In this document: piece by piece, positions 1 to 11,102 of the stretch
How the letters are laid out: each line of letters opens with the position of its first letter
Position numbering within the stretch: position 1 is the stretch's first letter
Assembly (NCBI GenBank): GCA_000333855.2
Contig: CM007342.1
Location: 178,598 to 242,597 of the forward strand
Direction of reading: 5' to 3'
Origin: Endotrypanum monterogeii
Taxonomy: Eukaryota > Euglenozoa > Kinetoplastea > Trypanosomatida > Trypanosomatidae
Length of the DNA: 64,000 nt
Position numbers and translations under genes: made by a program
Notes under the pieces: generated by a model
Database searches by the model: none
Seen by the model: the letters and a program-made list of their open reading frames with translations, nothing else
What the model was told of the DNA's origin: nothing

Positions 1-185
1 AAATACGTACTGCCTTGTCACTCCGTCGCGCCGCACCCATCACCCCGTCGCCGTGTATCCTTATATATATATATATAACATGATAGGAGAGAGCAGCCAG
101 GACACGGTACAGATGAATCCCGATGGAGGTACAGAAATACTCGATTAATATTCGTGGTTTTGATTTTCTTTTTCTTTACTATAGA

Positions 186-216
<31 letters not shown>

Positions 217-381
217 GCTCGCAGCTTTTACGTGCGTGGATGCTTATTCTCCAAGAGCACCCCTTGTATGCACACACACACACACACACAGAGACACAAA
301 AAGGTGTATGTTACCTGCCATGAAAAGCGCGTGTTACATCCAACATAAAGCAGCAGCCTCCCCAGTAGGGCGAAAGATTTC
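1..381. other. Intergenic spacer at the left edge
   Basis: No gene is visible. The stretch is downstream (3') of the coiled-coil gene that ends at 382. It contains two TA dinucleotide tracts (about 62-77 and 189-216) and a CA tract (about 271-290). These simple repeats are typical of the spacers in this window. Short frames here are low-complexity and unsupported. Confidence 0.8.
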
Positions 382-3300
382 TTAGGATGGAGCGCTTACC
401 TCTTCGGCCCTTAGCGTCGGCAGCGGTGGATTCGTGCCCTCCGACACGGCCGACGACGACGGACACACTTCCTTCCCCTCCAAGTCCTCGGGCTGGAAAA
501 TGCTCCATGGTAGAGATGGCATGGTAGAGCGCAGCACGTGCCGAAGACTATACCACTCCACCAGGTCACCATCCTCAGCATTCTGCACCAGAGCGTTGGT
601 CGCGAGGTTGTGGCTGGGTTTGTCGCTATTCGGCGGACCAGATTTGTTGTTCTCGCGGGAGGCATATTTTCCATCCACACTCTTCCTGATACTGGTGCGT
701 GGAGCGATCGAGGAGGTTCGTGGTTTGTCGCTGCGGTTCTCTCGAGCGCTTTTCACATCTCTATCGCCACGGCGCTTTGAGATCTTTTGCTTTATTTCCT
801 CTTTTTCAGTCTGCCTCCCACCTTTCTTTAGAGTACCGCTCGCTGGCTTAACGGCGCTCGTACTGCGCCTCTGCGAGGTGTCTTTGGATGGGAAAGGCTC
901 GCTGCCTTCCGAGTCCCCAGACTCCTTCGTTTGTGCGGCAGCCTGAGCCTGGAAAGGGAAGTGGGTAGATGATTTGAAATGAGGCAGACGCTGTGAGGCA
1001 TTGTCGAGCATTTCCGACACGGCGCTGTGCTCGTGAGACAGCTTCTCCTCCAGCGAGGCTATGCGGGAGCCTAACATGGTGATATAGCTATGCGTCAAGC
1101 TTCGAACGCCGAGGAGCTGAGCCGACTCCGCGGTGAGTCGCGCACCCTCCATGGCGTCCACAGACAAACCAGGAATAGTAACCCCTCCAGAAGAATCGCC
1201 GTCGTAGGTTGTCCCCGATGAACTCAGTAAATCAAAAGCCTCTTTTCGGGCTGAAGCGTCGAAGAGCTCAGCAAGCGCAACCCTCGAGCGCGGAATGGAG
1301 ATCAGGTACAGGCCAAGCACTAGCTCGCTTTCCTCTACTAGCGGAAACAACGCACACTCGATGCGTCTGTAGAGCTTTTCGATGACGTCGTGGACGAGGC
1401 GGCGGCAGAAGTGGACAATGCAGGTAGCCCCAAGTGGGGCCACGAGCGATGGCGGTGTGTGCGCCACGCAGGAGGTTGGCAGAGGAACCACGTTGGTGAC
1501 GAGCGACCACGAGGGTGGTGTCTCTTCAGCATCCTTCGGAGCTTTAGCTTCAACGTGGCCGACCTGGTAGTGCCTCGAGTCCTCGGATGGATTACCAGGT
1601 ATCTCCCGTCGGCAGTAAGTCTCATCCGCAAAAAGAGCGACCGGCCCGAGGTAACCCCCATAGAGAGGCATCCCATTCATCTCGAACGCCTGCACCACTG
1701 CCTGCACAGCCTGTATGCTCGCGCTGGACCCAATATCGTCCACAGAACGAACGATTCCCTTTACAAGCCGTGAGTAGGGAAAGCGCCGAGCGCGGTCATT
1801 CTCCGCAAGCTCGACTCTCCGCTGCAGTCGGCCAATAACTTTTTCCATCATATCGAACGTCTCCTGGGGCATCTGGCCATCGACCAGTTTGAGGAAAAGA
1901 TGACACAGCGGCTGCGTTCTCTGATAGCGTACCGCAGAATACCACAGATTGTAGGTGAAGCTGATCAACTCCATTTCCACGATAGGGGGAGGGTCCTGCC
2001 ATGGACAATCGTCCACTGAGAGCCGCGAGCCGGATGCTTCCTTCTTACGTAGTCGAGATTCCTCCAAATGACTGGCCTTGTCACTTCCGTCGGCGCCGCC
2101 ACCATCACCCCCGTGGCCGTGTATTCCTTGAGACCAGTGGAGCGTGTTTTTAGTAAAAGAAACCGTTACGGTGCCGGCGAGAATCAGCGACAACGGCTCA
2201 GACCCTGCTTTAGCGGAGAGGTTTGAAAGCACATCACGGGCAAACTGCGTGACGACGTAGCCGAACGGGACATTCTCCTCATCCTCCGCCACCTCCTCTT
2301 TGCTGGCGTCCACTCGGGTGAGAATTACTTGAGAGTGCTCAAATAACTGGTAGACGCGGGGCTTCAGCATCTTGCTATCTCGCACGAAGCGAGCGCGTTG
2401 CCGTATTCTCTTGTATGATTTGAAGAAATTATGCAAAATACATGCGATCTGTGTCTCTGTCCAGAAGTAGTTGAACACATCTGTCTCGACAGAGGTGCGA
2501 AGAAAATGCGGTATGGACGGCCACGAATTAGCAGGGAAGAGATGAATCAAAGTCGTCGCCGAGACGCGATCCAGCATGCCGGTGACCCCACCATTGCTCG
2601 CCTCTGCAGAATTTCCATCCGCCAACCATGTTGAGAGCCTCTGCAACTGACGAGTAATGAGGAGAGCCGCGGTGAGCTGGTGCTTCATGTTGATCGCCAG
2701 GGCAGAAAGCTCGGAGATGATGTCAGCGGTGGAGCGCCGAAGATCAACACCCAGCTCCGTCTGTAACGCCAGCGGCACATGTCGTGGCCGAGGAGTCATC
2801 GCGACAATCTCGTTGCCGGCCTCGTCCACCTGCGGCGCGAATCGCTTCTCGTGAATATACGTGTACAAGCCCTGTATCTTACCCTCCAGCTCCGACACGT
2901 TGAAAGTGAGCTCCAAGTTTTTTTGTGAAAGTCCCTCAATTCGCATACGATACGCGGAGCGGTCGTTGAAGGCGGAGTGGAGCAGTTCCTCCTGAAGCGT
3001 CAGGCGCGACTTTATGAGCTCCTGCTTGGCAGCCGCCATGAACTTTGCGCCATTGTTGTACCACTCCTCGCGCCTGCCACGCCGTTTTCCATCGCCCCTG
3101 TCCTCGCTGATGTCCCCGCCATCATCGTAGCCGTCGCCGTTACCGTAAACATCTACGTTACCAGGAGATCCCTGTTTCTCAGATGAAGAAGTCAGCCCAA
3201 TCACCTCCGCACTGGCGGGCGGCGGTTCAATGCCGCGGCTCAGCAACGCCTCCTCGAGGGCTTCGACACGACTTTTGAGTTGTTGATTCGTCTGGAACAC

Positions 3301-4254
3301 AGATGAAATTAAGTGGCGGAAGTCACGAAACTGATCCTCAGTCTTCTCACAGCTGTGCATGCTCTGTATCAGATCTGCCTTCACCGCCATAAGCTCTTTA
3401 TCGCGCTCCTCGCGGAGAGCGAAGGCGTTGGAGTGCTCGGACCTGGCGCGTGCCTCCGCCTCCTCCTTTGCGAGGATCAGCTCGCGTATTTTCCCTTCAA
3501 AAAATGCCTCAAACCTTGCGTACAGCGTCTTCTCTTGCTCCTGCAGTGACCTCGCCTTCTCCTCAGCACCGCGGCGCAGCTCCGCGGATATATCATCGAG
3601 GTAGCGACGGATCGACTCCATCACTTTGGACAAGGGAGGGTACAAGTGAGACACAAGCGTGAGTGTCTTGTGATAAACTTTATGTCGCTCCGTTATGGAG
3701 CTACGCCTTCCTCCGTTGGCCTGGATAAAATCCTCCAGTTCAGACAGCCGTTCCGCCCGCGCGGACGCTGTGCTACTTCTGGGGCTCGGCTGCAACGCAA
3801 GTGTGTCGGTATCGAGGACCTGGGGAGACGCGGCGGCTGTTGTCTGCGCATTCTCACACCCCACTTGTACATGGCTCAACGGATTCGAAACGGTCTCATA
3901 CGCGCGAACGGTGCTGCGCGGCAGTGACTGCGATGCGCACACGCCAAAATGAGACCCATTGTGTTCCCTCTTCTCAAGATGAGTCGCGTTAGCTTCTCTG
4001 GAGTGATACGTCACGACGGTAGCGAGAGTGTTCAGCGTGGATGGCGTGTTCCATGGCTGCCCATATTTTTGATGGGAAGCTGCAGTTACAGCAGATGGAG
4101 AGCTGCCGCCATAACCCATCCGACCCTCAGCAGTCGGTGTCATGCTAGCCTGGATATTCTCAGTCGACGGGGTGGGAGATATGTGCGAGAGGTTCGAGAG
4201 CGGTTGTTGTCGACGCAGTGCCGGAAGGGGACGCGTAGGGGTGTGCGAGTGCAT
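382..4254 (-). CDS. Large coiled-coil protein, unrecognised (possible TSNAXIP1-like axonemal type)
   Basis: The protein is 1290 residues from the first ATG. The first 160 residues are Ser/Thr/Pro-rich and look disordered. A helical domain follows at about 165-230 (begins AERLSELEDFIQANG), then a long charged coiled coil to about 350, a Gly/Asp-rich acidic linker (about 365-400), a second coiled coil (about 410-470), and mostly globular helical sequence from about 520 to 1050. The tail (about 1130-1230) is very rich in Lys, Arg and Ser. There is no signal peptide or membrane segment. A short helical N-domain leading into coiled coil is reminiscent of TSNAXIP1-type flagellar proteins, but this is weak inference. 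It is the last gene of the polycistronic run visible here. A polypyrimidine tract and AG lie 40 bases upstream of the ATG, supporting this start. The reading frame is intact and the function unknown. Confidence 0.85.
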   Translation of the reverse strand: MHSHTPTRPLPALRRQQPLSNLSHISPTPSTENIQASMTPTAEGRMGYGGSSPSAVTAASHQKYGQPWNTPSTLNTLATVVTYHSREANATHLEKREHNGSHFGVCASQSLPRSTVRAYETVSNPLSHVQVGCENAQTTAAASPQVLDTDTLALQPSPRSSTASARAERLSELEDFIQANGGRRSSITERHKVYHKTLTLVSHLYPPLSKVMESIRRYLDDISAELRRGAEEKARSLQEQEKTLYARFEAFFEGKIRELILAKEEAEARARSEHSNAFALREERDKELMAVKADLIQSMHSCEKTEDQFRDFRHLISSVFQTNQQLKSRVEALEEALLSRGIEPPPASAEVIGLTSSSEKQGSPGNVDVYGNGDGYDDGGDISEDRGDGKRRGRREEWYNNGAKFMAAAKQELIKSRLTLQEELLHSAFNDRSAYRMRIEGLSQKNLELTFNVSELEGKIQGLYTYIHEKRFAPQVDEAGNEIVAMTPRPRHVPLALQTELGVDLRRSTADIISELSALAINMKHQLTAALLITRQLQRLSTWLADGNSAEASNGGVTGMLDRVSATTLIHLFPANSWPSIPHFLRTSVETDVFNYFWTETQIACILHNFFKSYKRIRQRARFVRDSKMLKPRVYQLFEHSQVILTRVDASKEEVAEDEENVPFGYVVTQFARDVLSNLSAKAGSEPLSLILAGTVTVSFTKNTLHWSQGIHGHGGDGGGADGSDKASHLEESRLRKKEASGSRLSVDDCPWQDPPPIVEMELISFTYNLWYSAVRYQRTQPLCHLFLKLVDGQMPQETFDMMEKVIGRLQRRVELAENDRARRFPYSRLVKGIVRSVDDIGSSASIQAVQAVVQAFEMNGMPLYGGYLGPVALFADETYCRREIPGNPSEDSRHYQVGHVEAKAPKDAEETPPSWSLVTNVVPLPTSCVAHTPPSLVAPLGATCIVHFCRRLVHDVIEKLYRRIECALFPLVEESELVLGLYLISIPRSRVALAELFDASARKEAFDLLSSSGTTYDGDSSGGVTIPGLSVDAMEGARLTAESAQLLGVRSLTHSYITMLGSRIASLEEKLSHEHSAVSEMLDNASQRLPHFKSSTHFPFQAQAAAQTKESGDSEGSEPFPSKDTSQRRSTSAVKPASGTLKKGGRQTEKEEIKQKISKRRGDRDVKSARENRSDKPRTSSIAPRTSIRKSVDGKYASRENNKSGPPNSDKPSHNLATNALVQNAEDGDLVEWYSLRHVLRSTMPSLPWSIFQPEDLEGKEVCPSSSAVSEGTNPPLPTLRAEEVSAPS

Positions 4255-6302
4255 ATTGAAGTCACCGAGTGGCGTGATGAAGTGGGGGTGCCACTAAGGG
4301 GAAACAATTAATGTGTCAAGCTATGCAATATGTGCTGGCATAAACAGAGAATAAACAAACTGAGGAATCTCTTGGCTGTTAGTGCCTCAGCGACCGAGAC
4401 CCGTCTCCTGTGAGCAAGGAAGGGGGGAAAGGTAACTGGCAACAAGGAAATTGACTGAGGAAACCCCCAATAAGTACACCGGTACCGCCCACACACGCAC
4501 ACACGCACAACGGAAACCGGCTAAAGATTCGAGACGACACGATGTAGAGACTTGTGTGACCACGCGGAGAGAAAAAGGAGAGTGAGCTATCAATGACGAT
4601 GACTCGACAGATCCGGAGACGACAGGCGGGATACAGAAATCGAGCTCACACGCCTGTACACGCGAAAACAAGCCAAAGAGGGGTTAAGAGAAGAGACGGT
4701 TTCCAAAGTATACGCACCGTATGGAGAAGGGTACGAACAACGACGGCGTTCATGCAAAGAACAGCGCAGACGTTAAAAGAGGGGAGGGCGGTGGTGAAAG
4801 TGATAGTAGATAAGGGAGGGGAGGCGGGAATATAAAGGAACAAGAATGTTACAACGTCAAAGCACAAGACTGTGCAAGTGCAGCGTTGTATCTTTTTTTC
4901 CTAGGCAATCCGAGGTGTGTATGTAATCCGTGTATATGTGTGCGTGTGTGTGTGTGAGAGAGAGAGAGAGTACACAAGGAAAGGGCGCGTGACACACGGA
5001 GCAGATTATGCACAATGAGCAAAGTCTAGAACCCTCTCGACCGCCGTATTCCATCCTCGAGAAAGCGAGAAAGGGGGAGAGGAAGGAAGAACGGGCGGAT
5101 AAGGTTTGGTATGTGAAGATATACAAATATAAATATATATATTTTTTTTTATATGTATATATGTATATTTATATACGGTGGTGGACCCCTCTTTGGCCCC
5201 CCCCTCCCTCCGCATCGCTCAGTAATGGTAAGGCCGAGGAGCAGTACCTAGCACGGAACTGCACTGACCCCCAGCAGGCACGAACACACAATCGCGAGAA
5301 TGTGACAGACACTCCGGTATCAAACCCGCTGCTTTGATGCGACACACAAAATATCGTCTCTGATGTCGCGTTCCTGGTCCAATTTCACTGTGGCAGAAAG
5401 CCCCAACACACGCTCCCCCTCACGCTAATCGCCGATAGCTTGGCTCATCATGGTTGTGGTCTACGTATGACACCTCTCAAGCAAGCAACGAGTACAAACA
5501 TAGGGAGAGGATGAGGGCAGATCCGCGGTCAAAATGTGGAGGAAAGAAGTAGACAGGGCAACAGAGACCTCCACAATCACCACTACACAAAAAAAAAAAA
5601 TCAGCAACAGCGGAGCTGTGGCGGAGGTAAGGAAAAAGTACAGAGGTCAACTCGTTCGCAGTGGTCTGACCGATCCCTCCACCACCACCACCACTAGTTC
5701 AATGCGCTTACTTCGGCGCTGAGAGACTTATAACCGTGCACACACACACACACACACACACATACGATACACTTGGAAGACAAGTCTCTGCAACTTCTTA
5801 CATATATATATCTGTGTGTATATATATATATATGTCTGTGTGTGTGTGTGTGGAATAAAATATAAAAAAGAAAGAGTTAAAAGTGAAACACCGAAGAGTG
5901 CGATAAATCTGTGAAGTCTCCTCATATTTCCCCCCCCCCCGCCATATCAACCACCTTCCGCTCACGCATTCACTCAATCAGTTGATTCTAGTGCAGAAGC
6001 TAGCACCGACCGGTGTGCACTTATATGAGAAAGTGCAAACACGTCAGAAATTACAACGTGTGTGAAGGTAGCCCAAAACGCATCGCGCTAATACCAGGCA
6101 GAAGTCAGCGATAAGACGCACCCAAGCCTTGGAGAAAAGAAGGATAAAGGAGTGGACACCTGGCCAGAAGTCGCTTCAAGGACGAATACCCTCCAGGTGT
6201 AACGTCCTCCGGCACGCACACAGATGCTCAAAGACCACTGCCCCCGGAGGCACGGCATTTCCGTAAATTCATCACTGGGAGAGGCAAAAGAAGCGAGTGA
6301 GG
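4255..6302. other. Long intergenic spacer with microsatellites
   Basis: About 2 kb without a credible gene. It holds a TG tract running into GA repeats (about 4935-4970), an AT-rich tract (about 5121-5175), CA repeats (about 5739-5762), mixed TA/TG repeats (about 5800-5851) and a run of ten C (5931-5940). It contains the 3' UTR of the Naa30 gene and the trans-splicing region of the coiled-coil gene. No tRNA or other structured RNA was recognised. Confidence 0.7.
4294..4295 (-). promoter_or_regulatory. Predicted spliced-leader acceptor AG for the coiled-coil gene
   Basis: On the minus strand a short pyrimidine run (opposite 4296-4307) ends in TTAG, the first AG before the ATG at 4254. This would leave a 39-base 5' UTR after the spliced leader. 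It is a prediction from sequence pattern only. Confidence 0.45.
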
Positions 6303-7196
6303 TCACGACGCAGCAGCAACAGCCGGCACCTCCATCTCCACGGAAGCCGCGGCTGTCGTATCTAGGTCAGATTTGGGCACAGCATCCTTCAACCACAGCT
6401 TCAGGCGCACAGCGTCCGAGTGGTCCAGGTAGTATCTCGGGAGGAACTTCGTTTTTACAAAGCCGAGGCTGAGGTACAGACCGAGGGCGCGGGCATTCGA
6501 TGTGGGGGTCTCAAGGTACACTTCGTCGCAGTCTTTTTTGCGCATCAACTCAACTGTGAGCGAGACGAGGCGGCTGCCTAGGCGATATCCGCGGAACCCG
6601 GGCACCACGGCAAACATTGCGACATAGCCACGTAGAGGCATGCCGACGCCTTTGCGTGTCACTCGTGACACCACCGCACCGACCTTCTCGCCAATCACCG
6701 AGCTATCCGGCATCGTCTCGCTCTCTACACCGAATGCTGTGATACAGAGATCAGGCCAGCCAAACACGAAGTACTGGTATGTGAAGCTGCTATACGGCTC
6801 CGACAGCTCTGCAGTGAAGAGTTTCACGATAAAATTCATTTCCTCGTCGCTTCCGCCGAATTGTTGATAGCGGATGTATTTGTTTGGAGCTATCTCCTGC
6901 CAGTTGCGTTGTTTCTCCGTCAGCTCAACAGGTACGTTCACGTACTGTGCCTCCTCTGCAGATGATTGTTGCATTTGAGCCAACAGCGCCTGCCTCATCT
7001 GATCACTCAGCACGTAGCTCGGGCCATTCGTGACTGCCATGGACTCATTCTCCCTTTTTTTCGTGGTTGACCTTGTTGTGCCCTTCTTTGTGCTGCCCTC
7101 AATAGATTTAACGAGGGCATCGATGGCGGCCTCGTCGAGGTTTTCACGCTGCCTCGACGACCTTTGAGTCTTCTTGAGGGCGTTCTTGGGAGGCAT
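6303..7196 (-). CDS. NAA30: N-alpha-acetyltransferase 30, catalytic subunit of NatC
   Basis: The enzyme transfers acetyl from acetyl-CoA to the N-terminus of nascent proteins starting with Met followed by a bulky hydrophobic residue, on the ribosome, with auxiliary subunits Naa35 and Naa38. The 297-residue protein has a Lys/Arg/Ser-rich N-terminal extension (1-110) and a GNAT fold at about 110-272. The family signature LSEPYSSFTYQYF is at 131-143 and the acetyl-CoA loop VPGFRGYRLGSRLV at 198-211. The closing strand and helix (DEVYLETPTSNARALGLYLS, 224-243) and a Tyr-Tyr segment (PRYY) follow, as in Mak3/Naa30. One oddity is that the first glycine of the usual R-x-x-G-x-G/A loop is Arg here. 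The Ala/Val-rich tail (about 280-297) is probably disordered. The gene has its own ATG and no frame problem. Confidence 0.9.
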   Translation of the reverse strand: MPPKNALKKTQRSSRQRENLDEAAIDALVKSIEGSTKKGTTRSTTKKRENESMAVTNGPSYVLSDQMRQALLAQMQQSSAEEAQYVNVPVELTEKQRNWQEIAPNKYIRYQQFGGSDEEMNFIVKLFTAELSEPYSSFTYQYFVFGWPDLCITAFGVESETMPDSSVIGEKVGAVVSRVTRKGVGMPLRGYVAMFAVVPGFRGYRLGSRLVSLTVELMRKKDCDEVYLETPTSNARALGLYLSLGFVKTKFLPRYYLDHSDAVRLKLWLKDAVPKSDLDTTAAASVEMEVPAVAAAS

Positions 7197-8368
7197 CCTC
7201 CTGTTGTATTCGGGCCGAGTTGTTGCGTGTATGGGAACGCGAGGCTGCAGAAGATTTTTTTTGTTCTGAAGGACCTTGCTCGGGATTCCTTGATGGTAGT
7301 GGTGGTGGTAGTTCCCTTTATGTGTTATATTATTATCATATATATATATATATATATGTGTGTGTGGGGGGGGGGGGGATGGATGCGTCGCTCAAAGTGA
7401 ATGTAGACTTGTTTGAAGCAAAGCCCAAAATCGGGGAGAGGTGAGCGATGGAAACCAGAAAAGGGGGGAAGTGCAGGGTAGAAAGGAAGAGGAGGGGTGG
7501 AGGCAAGCTAACAGGAGCAGCTGATGCGCTGATACACTACACCGAGCACCTCAAACACACCTCTCCCCTTCGTCACAGAGGGAAGGAATATAGCCGTTAC
7601 AAAGATTTTAAAAAATCTCGAGTGAGGGTACCCCACCTCGCATTCTTCTCCATCCCTACTCACATGCCTACATCATGTTCCTCCCCGAAACTGGGTCAAA
7701 CTCGAAGAATGAATACGGCGCTTCCTCTGGAAGGCTGTGCCAAGGCGGTAACAGCAATCCCGTCCTGCTATTCGGTACGTCTTCGTGATGTGGCATTGGA
7801 GGGGAAGAAATGGAGGAGTCCGCACCGAATCACCCAAACGCCAGAGGCAGAAAAAAAAATTCATCACCCACCAGGCGATGAACAATTTATGTTGCTTTCG
7901 TTGTTCTGTTTGTATGCAAAACATATTGGGATATCCATCCGCCCCGCACGGAGATGAGCAGGGAGCGAGGGTATGACGTCGCCATTTTCAGTATTTGCTC
8001 ATAATACGAACGAGGACGTCGAGAGGAGGTGACGGCGGCAGTGCACACGTTTTCACCCTCCTTCGCCTCCTCCCCTCGCACACAGGCATCAAACACAGGA
8101 GGTGAACAATGACGCGTCCCAAAACAATAAAAATTTAGCAAATAAAAAATGAAAGGAAGAGTGGTGAGTTGGGAGGGAGGGTCAACCCGGCATCAGGTGC
8201 ACCACGTACGCCCGCAGGAGAATACGCGACAGGCTTCATGCTAGCACCGCGAAATCCACACAGGATGCTCAGAAAACAAAAACCTGCCAGCCCATTTCCC
8301 AAGAGCGCCTTTAGGCGAAGGATTCTGGTCGGAATACGCACCACACAGAAAAGCTACGTGAAGAGCGC
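7197..8368. other. Intergenic spacer
   Basis: About 1.2 kb. Near the Naa30 start it holds a TA tract (about 7339-7357) followed by TG and a run of 13 G (7366-7378). The rest includes the 3' UTR of the S15 gene. A plus-strand open frame at 7448-7957 exists but opposes the transcription direction and has no recognisable protein features. Confidence 0.7.
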
Positions 8369-8827
8369 TTACTTGATCGGGATGAAGCGGGAAGAGTGCG
8401 TGGCACCCACACCAGGGCGACCGTGCAGCACCGGGCGGTAGCTCATGGAGAACTCAGCAAGGTAGTGACCGATCATCTCACCCTTGATCTCCACGGCGTT
8501 GAACTGGTGGCCGTTGTAGATCGCCACAACAGACCCCACCATCTCCGGCGTGATCACAACGTCACGCAGGTGCGTCTTCACGGCCTTCGGCTTCTCGCCA
8601 ACCTTCACGTACTTCTTCGCCTCGCGCAGGCGCTTCAGCAGCACGGGCGGGCGGCGATCCGCGTGGCGGTTCATGTGGCGGCGCGCGCGAGCGTGCACCA
8701 GTGCCTTGAACTCTTCCTCGCTCAGCGCAAGAAGGGAGTCGATCTCGAGCCCACGGTACGTGAACTTGTGGAACGTGCGCTCCTTCTTGAGCTGCTCGTA
8801 GCGCTCAGCGGTGATGTTGGACGCCAT
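8369..8827 (-). CDS. RPS15: 40S ribosomal protein S15 (uS19)
   Basis: This is a component of the head of the small ribosomal subunit near the decoding site. The 152-residue protein starting [10 protein letters not shown] matches the eukaryotic S15 family in length. It carries the conserved core [20 protein letters not shown] (residues about 14-33), a basic [17 protein letters not shown] segment, and the diagnostic uS19 motif with [24 protein letters not shown] and a terminal H-SSRFIPIK. The open frame continues 11 codons upstream to another ATG, but family length favours 8827. Third codon positions are strongly G/C-rich, as expected for a highly expressed trypanosomatid gene. Only one copy is present in this window. 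Confidence 0.96.
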   Translation of the reverse strand: MASNITAERYEQLKKERTFHKFTYRGLEIDSLLALSEEEFKALVHARARRHMNRHADRRPPVLLKRLREAKKYVKVGEKPKAVKTHLRDVVITPEMVGSVVAIYNGHQFNAVEIKGEMIGHYLAEFSMSYRPVLHGRPGVGATHSSRFIPIK

Positions 8828-9587
8828 GTCGAGAGGGGGAAAGAGGACGTGTATCTGCAAAACTCAACACTGCGTTGTATTCAAAGCATATAAAGACGAC
8901 ATCAATACATTGGGGGCATGTGCGGTGGAGGGGTTGCGATAGTGCGCACAAATCGTAAACAGGCGTAAAAAGGGAAGCGATTGGAGAGATAATCGGAGAA
9001 AATGTGTTTGATACAACAAAGGGATGGCCAGGAGTGTGTTTGTTGTGGTTATTGGGAGGGGCGAGGAAAGACGGAGGACGAAACAAAAAGGGAGTGGAGG
9101 GGAGAGCAACGGACCATATATATATATATATATATATATATGCGCATGTGCAGGGGCGTGCGTGTAACCCAGAGGAGCAAAGGAAGTCCACCCATGAGGA
9201 CAACCAGACAACCAAAAGGAGTTAGGCCCGCACAACTTGAGAACGTTTTCCCACGACAACAGGAAAAGGAGGGAGGAGCGCATCGATAAGGTAAAGCAAA
9301 CAGCGCCAGAGGGGAGAAGGGAAATATCCCACATCTAGCACACACACGCACTCTACCACCAAAGTTTTGGTTTCGGGGAGTTGAAGTGTATCCTCCTTGA
9401 AAGTTTTTTTGCTAGTTCTTATTTTATGTTTCGGTAGGAGTGGGGAGCAGCCCATTCAGGGGCGATTTCTTTGCTACTGTTATGAGTTAAACCTACAACC
9501 GCATGCCTGTGTGCTCAGGATAACCTTCCACTGTGAATACAACAACACAACACAACCTGCAAAACGCACGGCGCAACAGGTTTGCTA

Positions 9588-9629
<42 letters not shown>

Positions 9630-9818
9630 TTGACGTGCACGGGCGTGTGTGTGTGTCGCTGTTTTTCATTACCAAGATTTCGAACAGTTCAATAAAAAAA
9701 AAAAGCGATGGTTCAACAGATGACCTCTTCTCTTTTCCGGGCATAGCAGCCCACCACCTCCTTACCCAACCTAAAACGAGTGTCTCACCGGAGGAAGGGG
9801 GGGACGTAGACGAGAGGC
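8828..9818. other. Intergenic spacer
   Basis: About 1 kb between the tRNA-binding protein gene and S15. It contains two TA tracts (about 9116-9141 and 9591-9624) and a short GTGTGT run. It includes the S15 trans-splicing region; CT at 8870-8871 is a possible acceptor AG on the minus strand. No gene is seen. Confidence 0.7.
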
Positions 9819-11102
9819 TTAGCTCACAGGGCAGTTAGGCATAGTAGCTATCGAGACAGCCACACCACTTGAGTGTTGCGCAGGCATTTCCCTCCAGGAA
9901 AGGATGCCTTCAGCATCGGTGTGTAAGTGAGAAAGCAGATCGCTCATTTTGTTGCTGGAAAGAATCTCCGGTGTGGTGGCTGGAGTGTCCGCATCGTACG
10001 AGACCCCAAAAAGGATGCGATCACCGGGCTTGGCGCCGATAGGAGGAGAAATGAGTCTCACCTCTGCATCCCTCTTGGCGCAGAGCACCATGCCGTGTGA
10101 TGTGACACCAACAAGTGTCTTCGGCTTCATGTTGCACACCACCAAACACTGTGCCCCTTCTAGCTCCTCAATTGTGTAGTGTCCCACGAGCCCGCTCACA
10201 ATGGTGCGCGTCTCGTCACCGAGCACCATGTCCTCAATATAAAGTCGGTCAGCGTTCGGGTGCGGGCGAACATTTGATAGCTGCCCGACGCGGATATGAA
10301 GGCCTGCAGGGTCGAGCTCCGCCTTCGTGGATTTCTTGCTGACCGGCACGCTGTTTGCGGGACTGGCCGACGCTTTTTTGGGATCCGCCGCAGCGGCAGC
10401 CGCCTTTTCTGCCTTCGCCTTCTCCTTCTCAGCACGGCGCCGCAGAATCTCCTCCTCCGACGGCTTCACATACACAACATCGGCCTTCGCCACACCCGTG
10501 GCAGCAGCAGCAGCAGCACCACTACCACCACCAGCCGTGCCAGAGTTAATCTCGACCGGCGCCCTCACGGCTGATGAGCGAATAGGACCCAGGTAGGCGT
10601 CCTCCTGTGCGTATAGAGCCCACTTCGATGTCGCGGAGAGCACATCTACACAAGCAGGGTGATTGAAGAGGGCGGCATACATGAGCACATCAGCCATGGT
10701 TGCGCGTTCGCTGCCTGTCAAATAAAATGATCCTGCCTTCGACATGGATACAAGAATATGCTCGACATCAGTGAAGAGAGATTTGGCAACTGAGTTGTTA
10801 GGGTCGGCACTTGCGCGGAGAGCATCGACATCCAGAACTGCCGCTGCGGTAACCCACTGATTCACGAGTGATACCTGTTCGTCGCCCTCACCAAGAAATG
10901 TCTTTTGCTCCGGCGTCACAGCGATGCGACGCAGCGCGTGTACAAGTGGCTGCAATCCGCGGAAAGTCCTTCCGTCCATGGTGACGCGGTGAGGTCCCTC
11001 GGCAGCTACCTCAATGCAGAGGGCGGGAACAGTAAAAACTGTCTTGAGAGCATGCTGCAGTGCCGAGGAGAGAATGGAGGTGGAGGAAATAACGAACTGC
11101 AT
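9819..11102 (-). CDS. tRNA-binding aminoacyl-tRNA synthetase cofactor (Arc1p/EMAPII-like)
   Basis: The 427-residue protein starts MQFVISSTSIL. Residues 1-170 resemble a GST-like domain (FYLTGSERATMADVLMYAAL), which in this family docks onto synthetases. A Lys/Ala/Glu-rich linker (about 195-260) follows. The C-terminal EMAPII/Trbp-type OB-fold starts near 263 with LHIRVGQLSNVRPHPNADRL, and has the typical IVSGL and MVLCAK strands and a GAKPGDRI segment. Such proteins bind tRNA nonspecifically and scaffold synthetases. In Trypanosoma brucei a multi-synthetase complex includes a similar protein, which I recall as MCP2; that identity is inference. The frame extends upstream to other starts, but that stretch is Phe/Lys low-complexity, so MQFV is preferred. 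Confidence 0.85.
   Translation of the reverse strand: MQFVISSTSILSSALQHALKTVFTVPALCIEVAAEGPHRVTMDGRTFRGLQPLVHALRRIAVTPEQKTFLGEGDEQVSLVNQWVTAAAVLDVDALRASADPNNSVAKSLFTDVEHILVSMSKAGSFYLTGSERATMADVLMYAALFNHPACVDVLSATSKWALYAQEDAYLGPIRSSAVRAPVEINSGTAGGGSGAAAAAATGVAKADVVYVKPSEEEILRRRAEKEKAKAEKAAAAAADPKKASASPANSVPVSKKSTKAELDPAGLHIRVGQLSNVRPHPNADRLYIEDMVLGDETRTIVSGLVGHYTIEELEGAQCLVVCNMKPKTLVGVTSHGMVLCAKRDAEVRLISPPIGAKPGDRILFGVSYDADTPATTPEILSSNKMSDLLSHLHTDAEGILSWREMPAQHSSGVAVSIATMPNCPVS

Noticed and set aside
7448..7957. 169-codon plus-strand frame
   Set aside because: Opposes the transcription unit, with no domain or conserved-looking motif.
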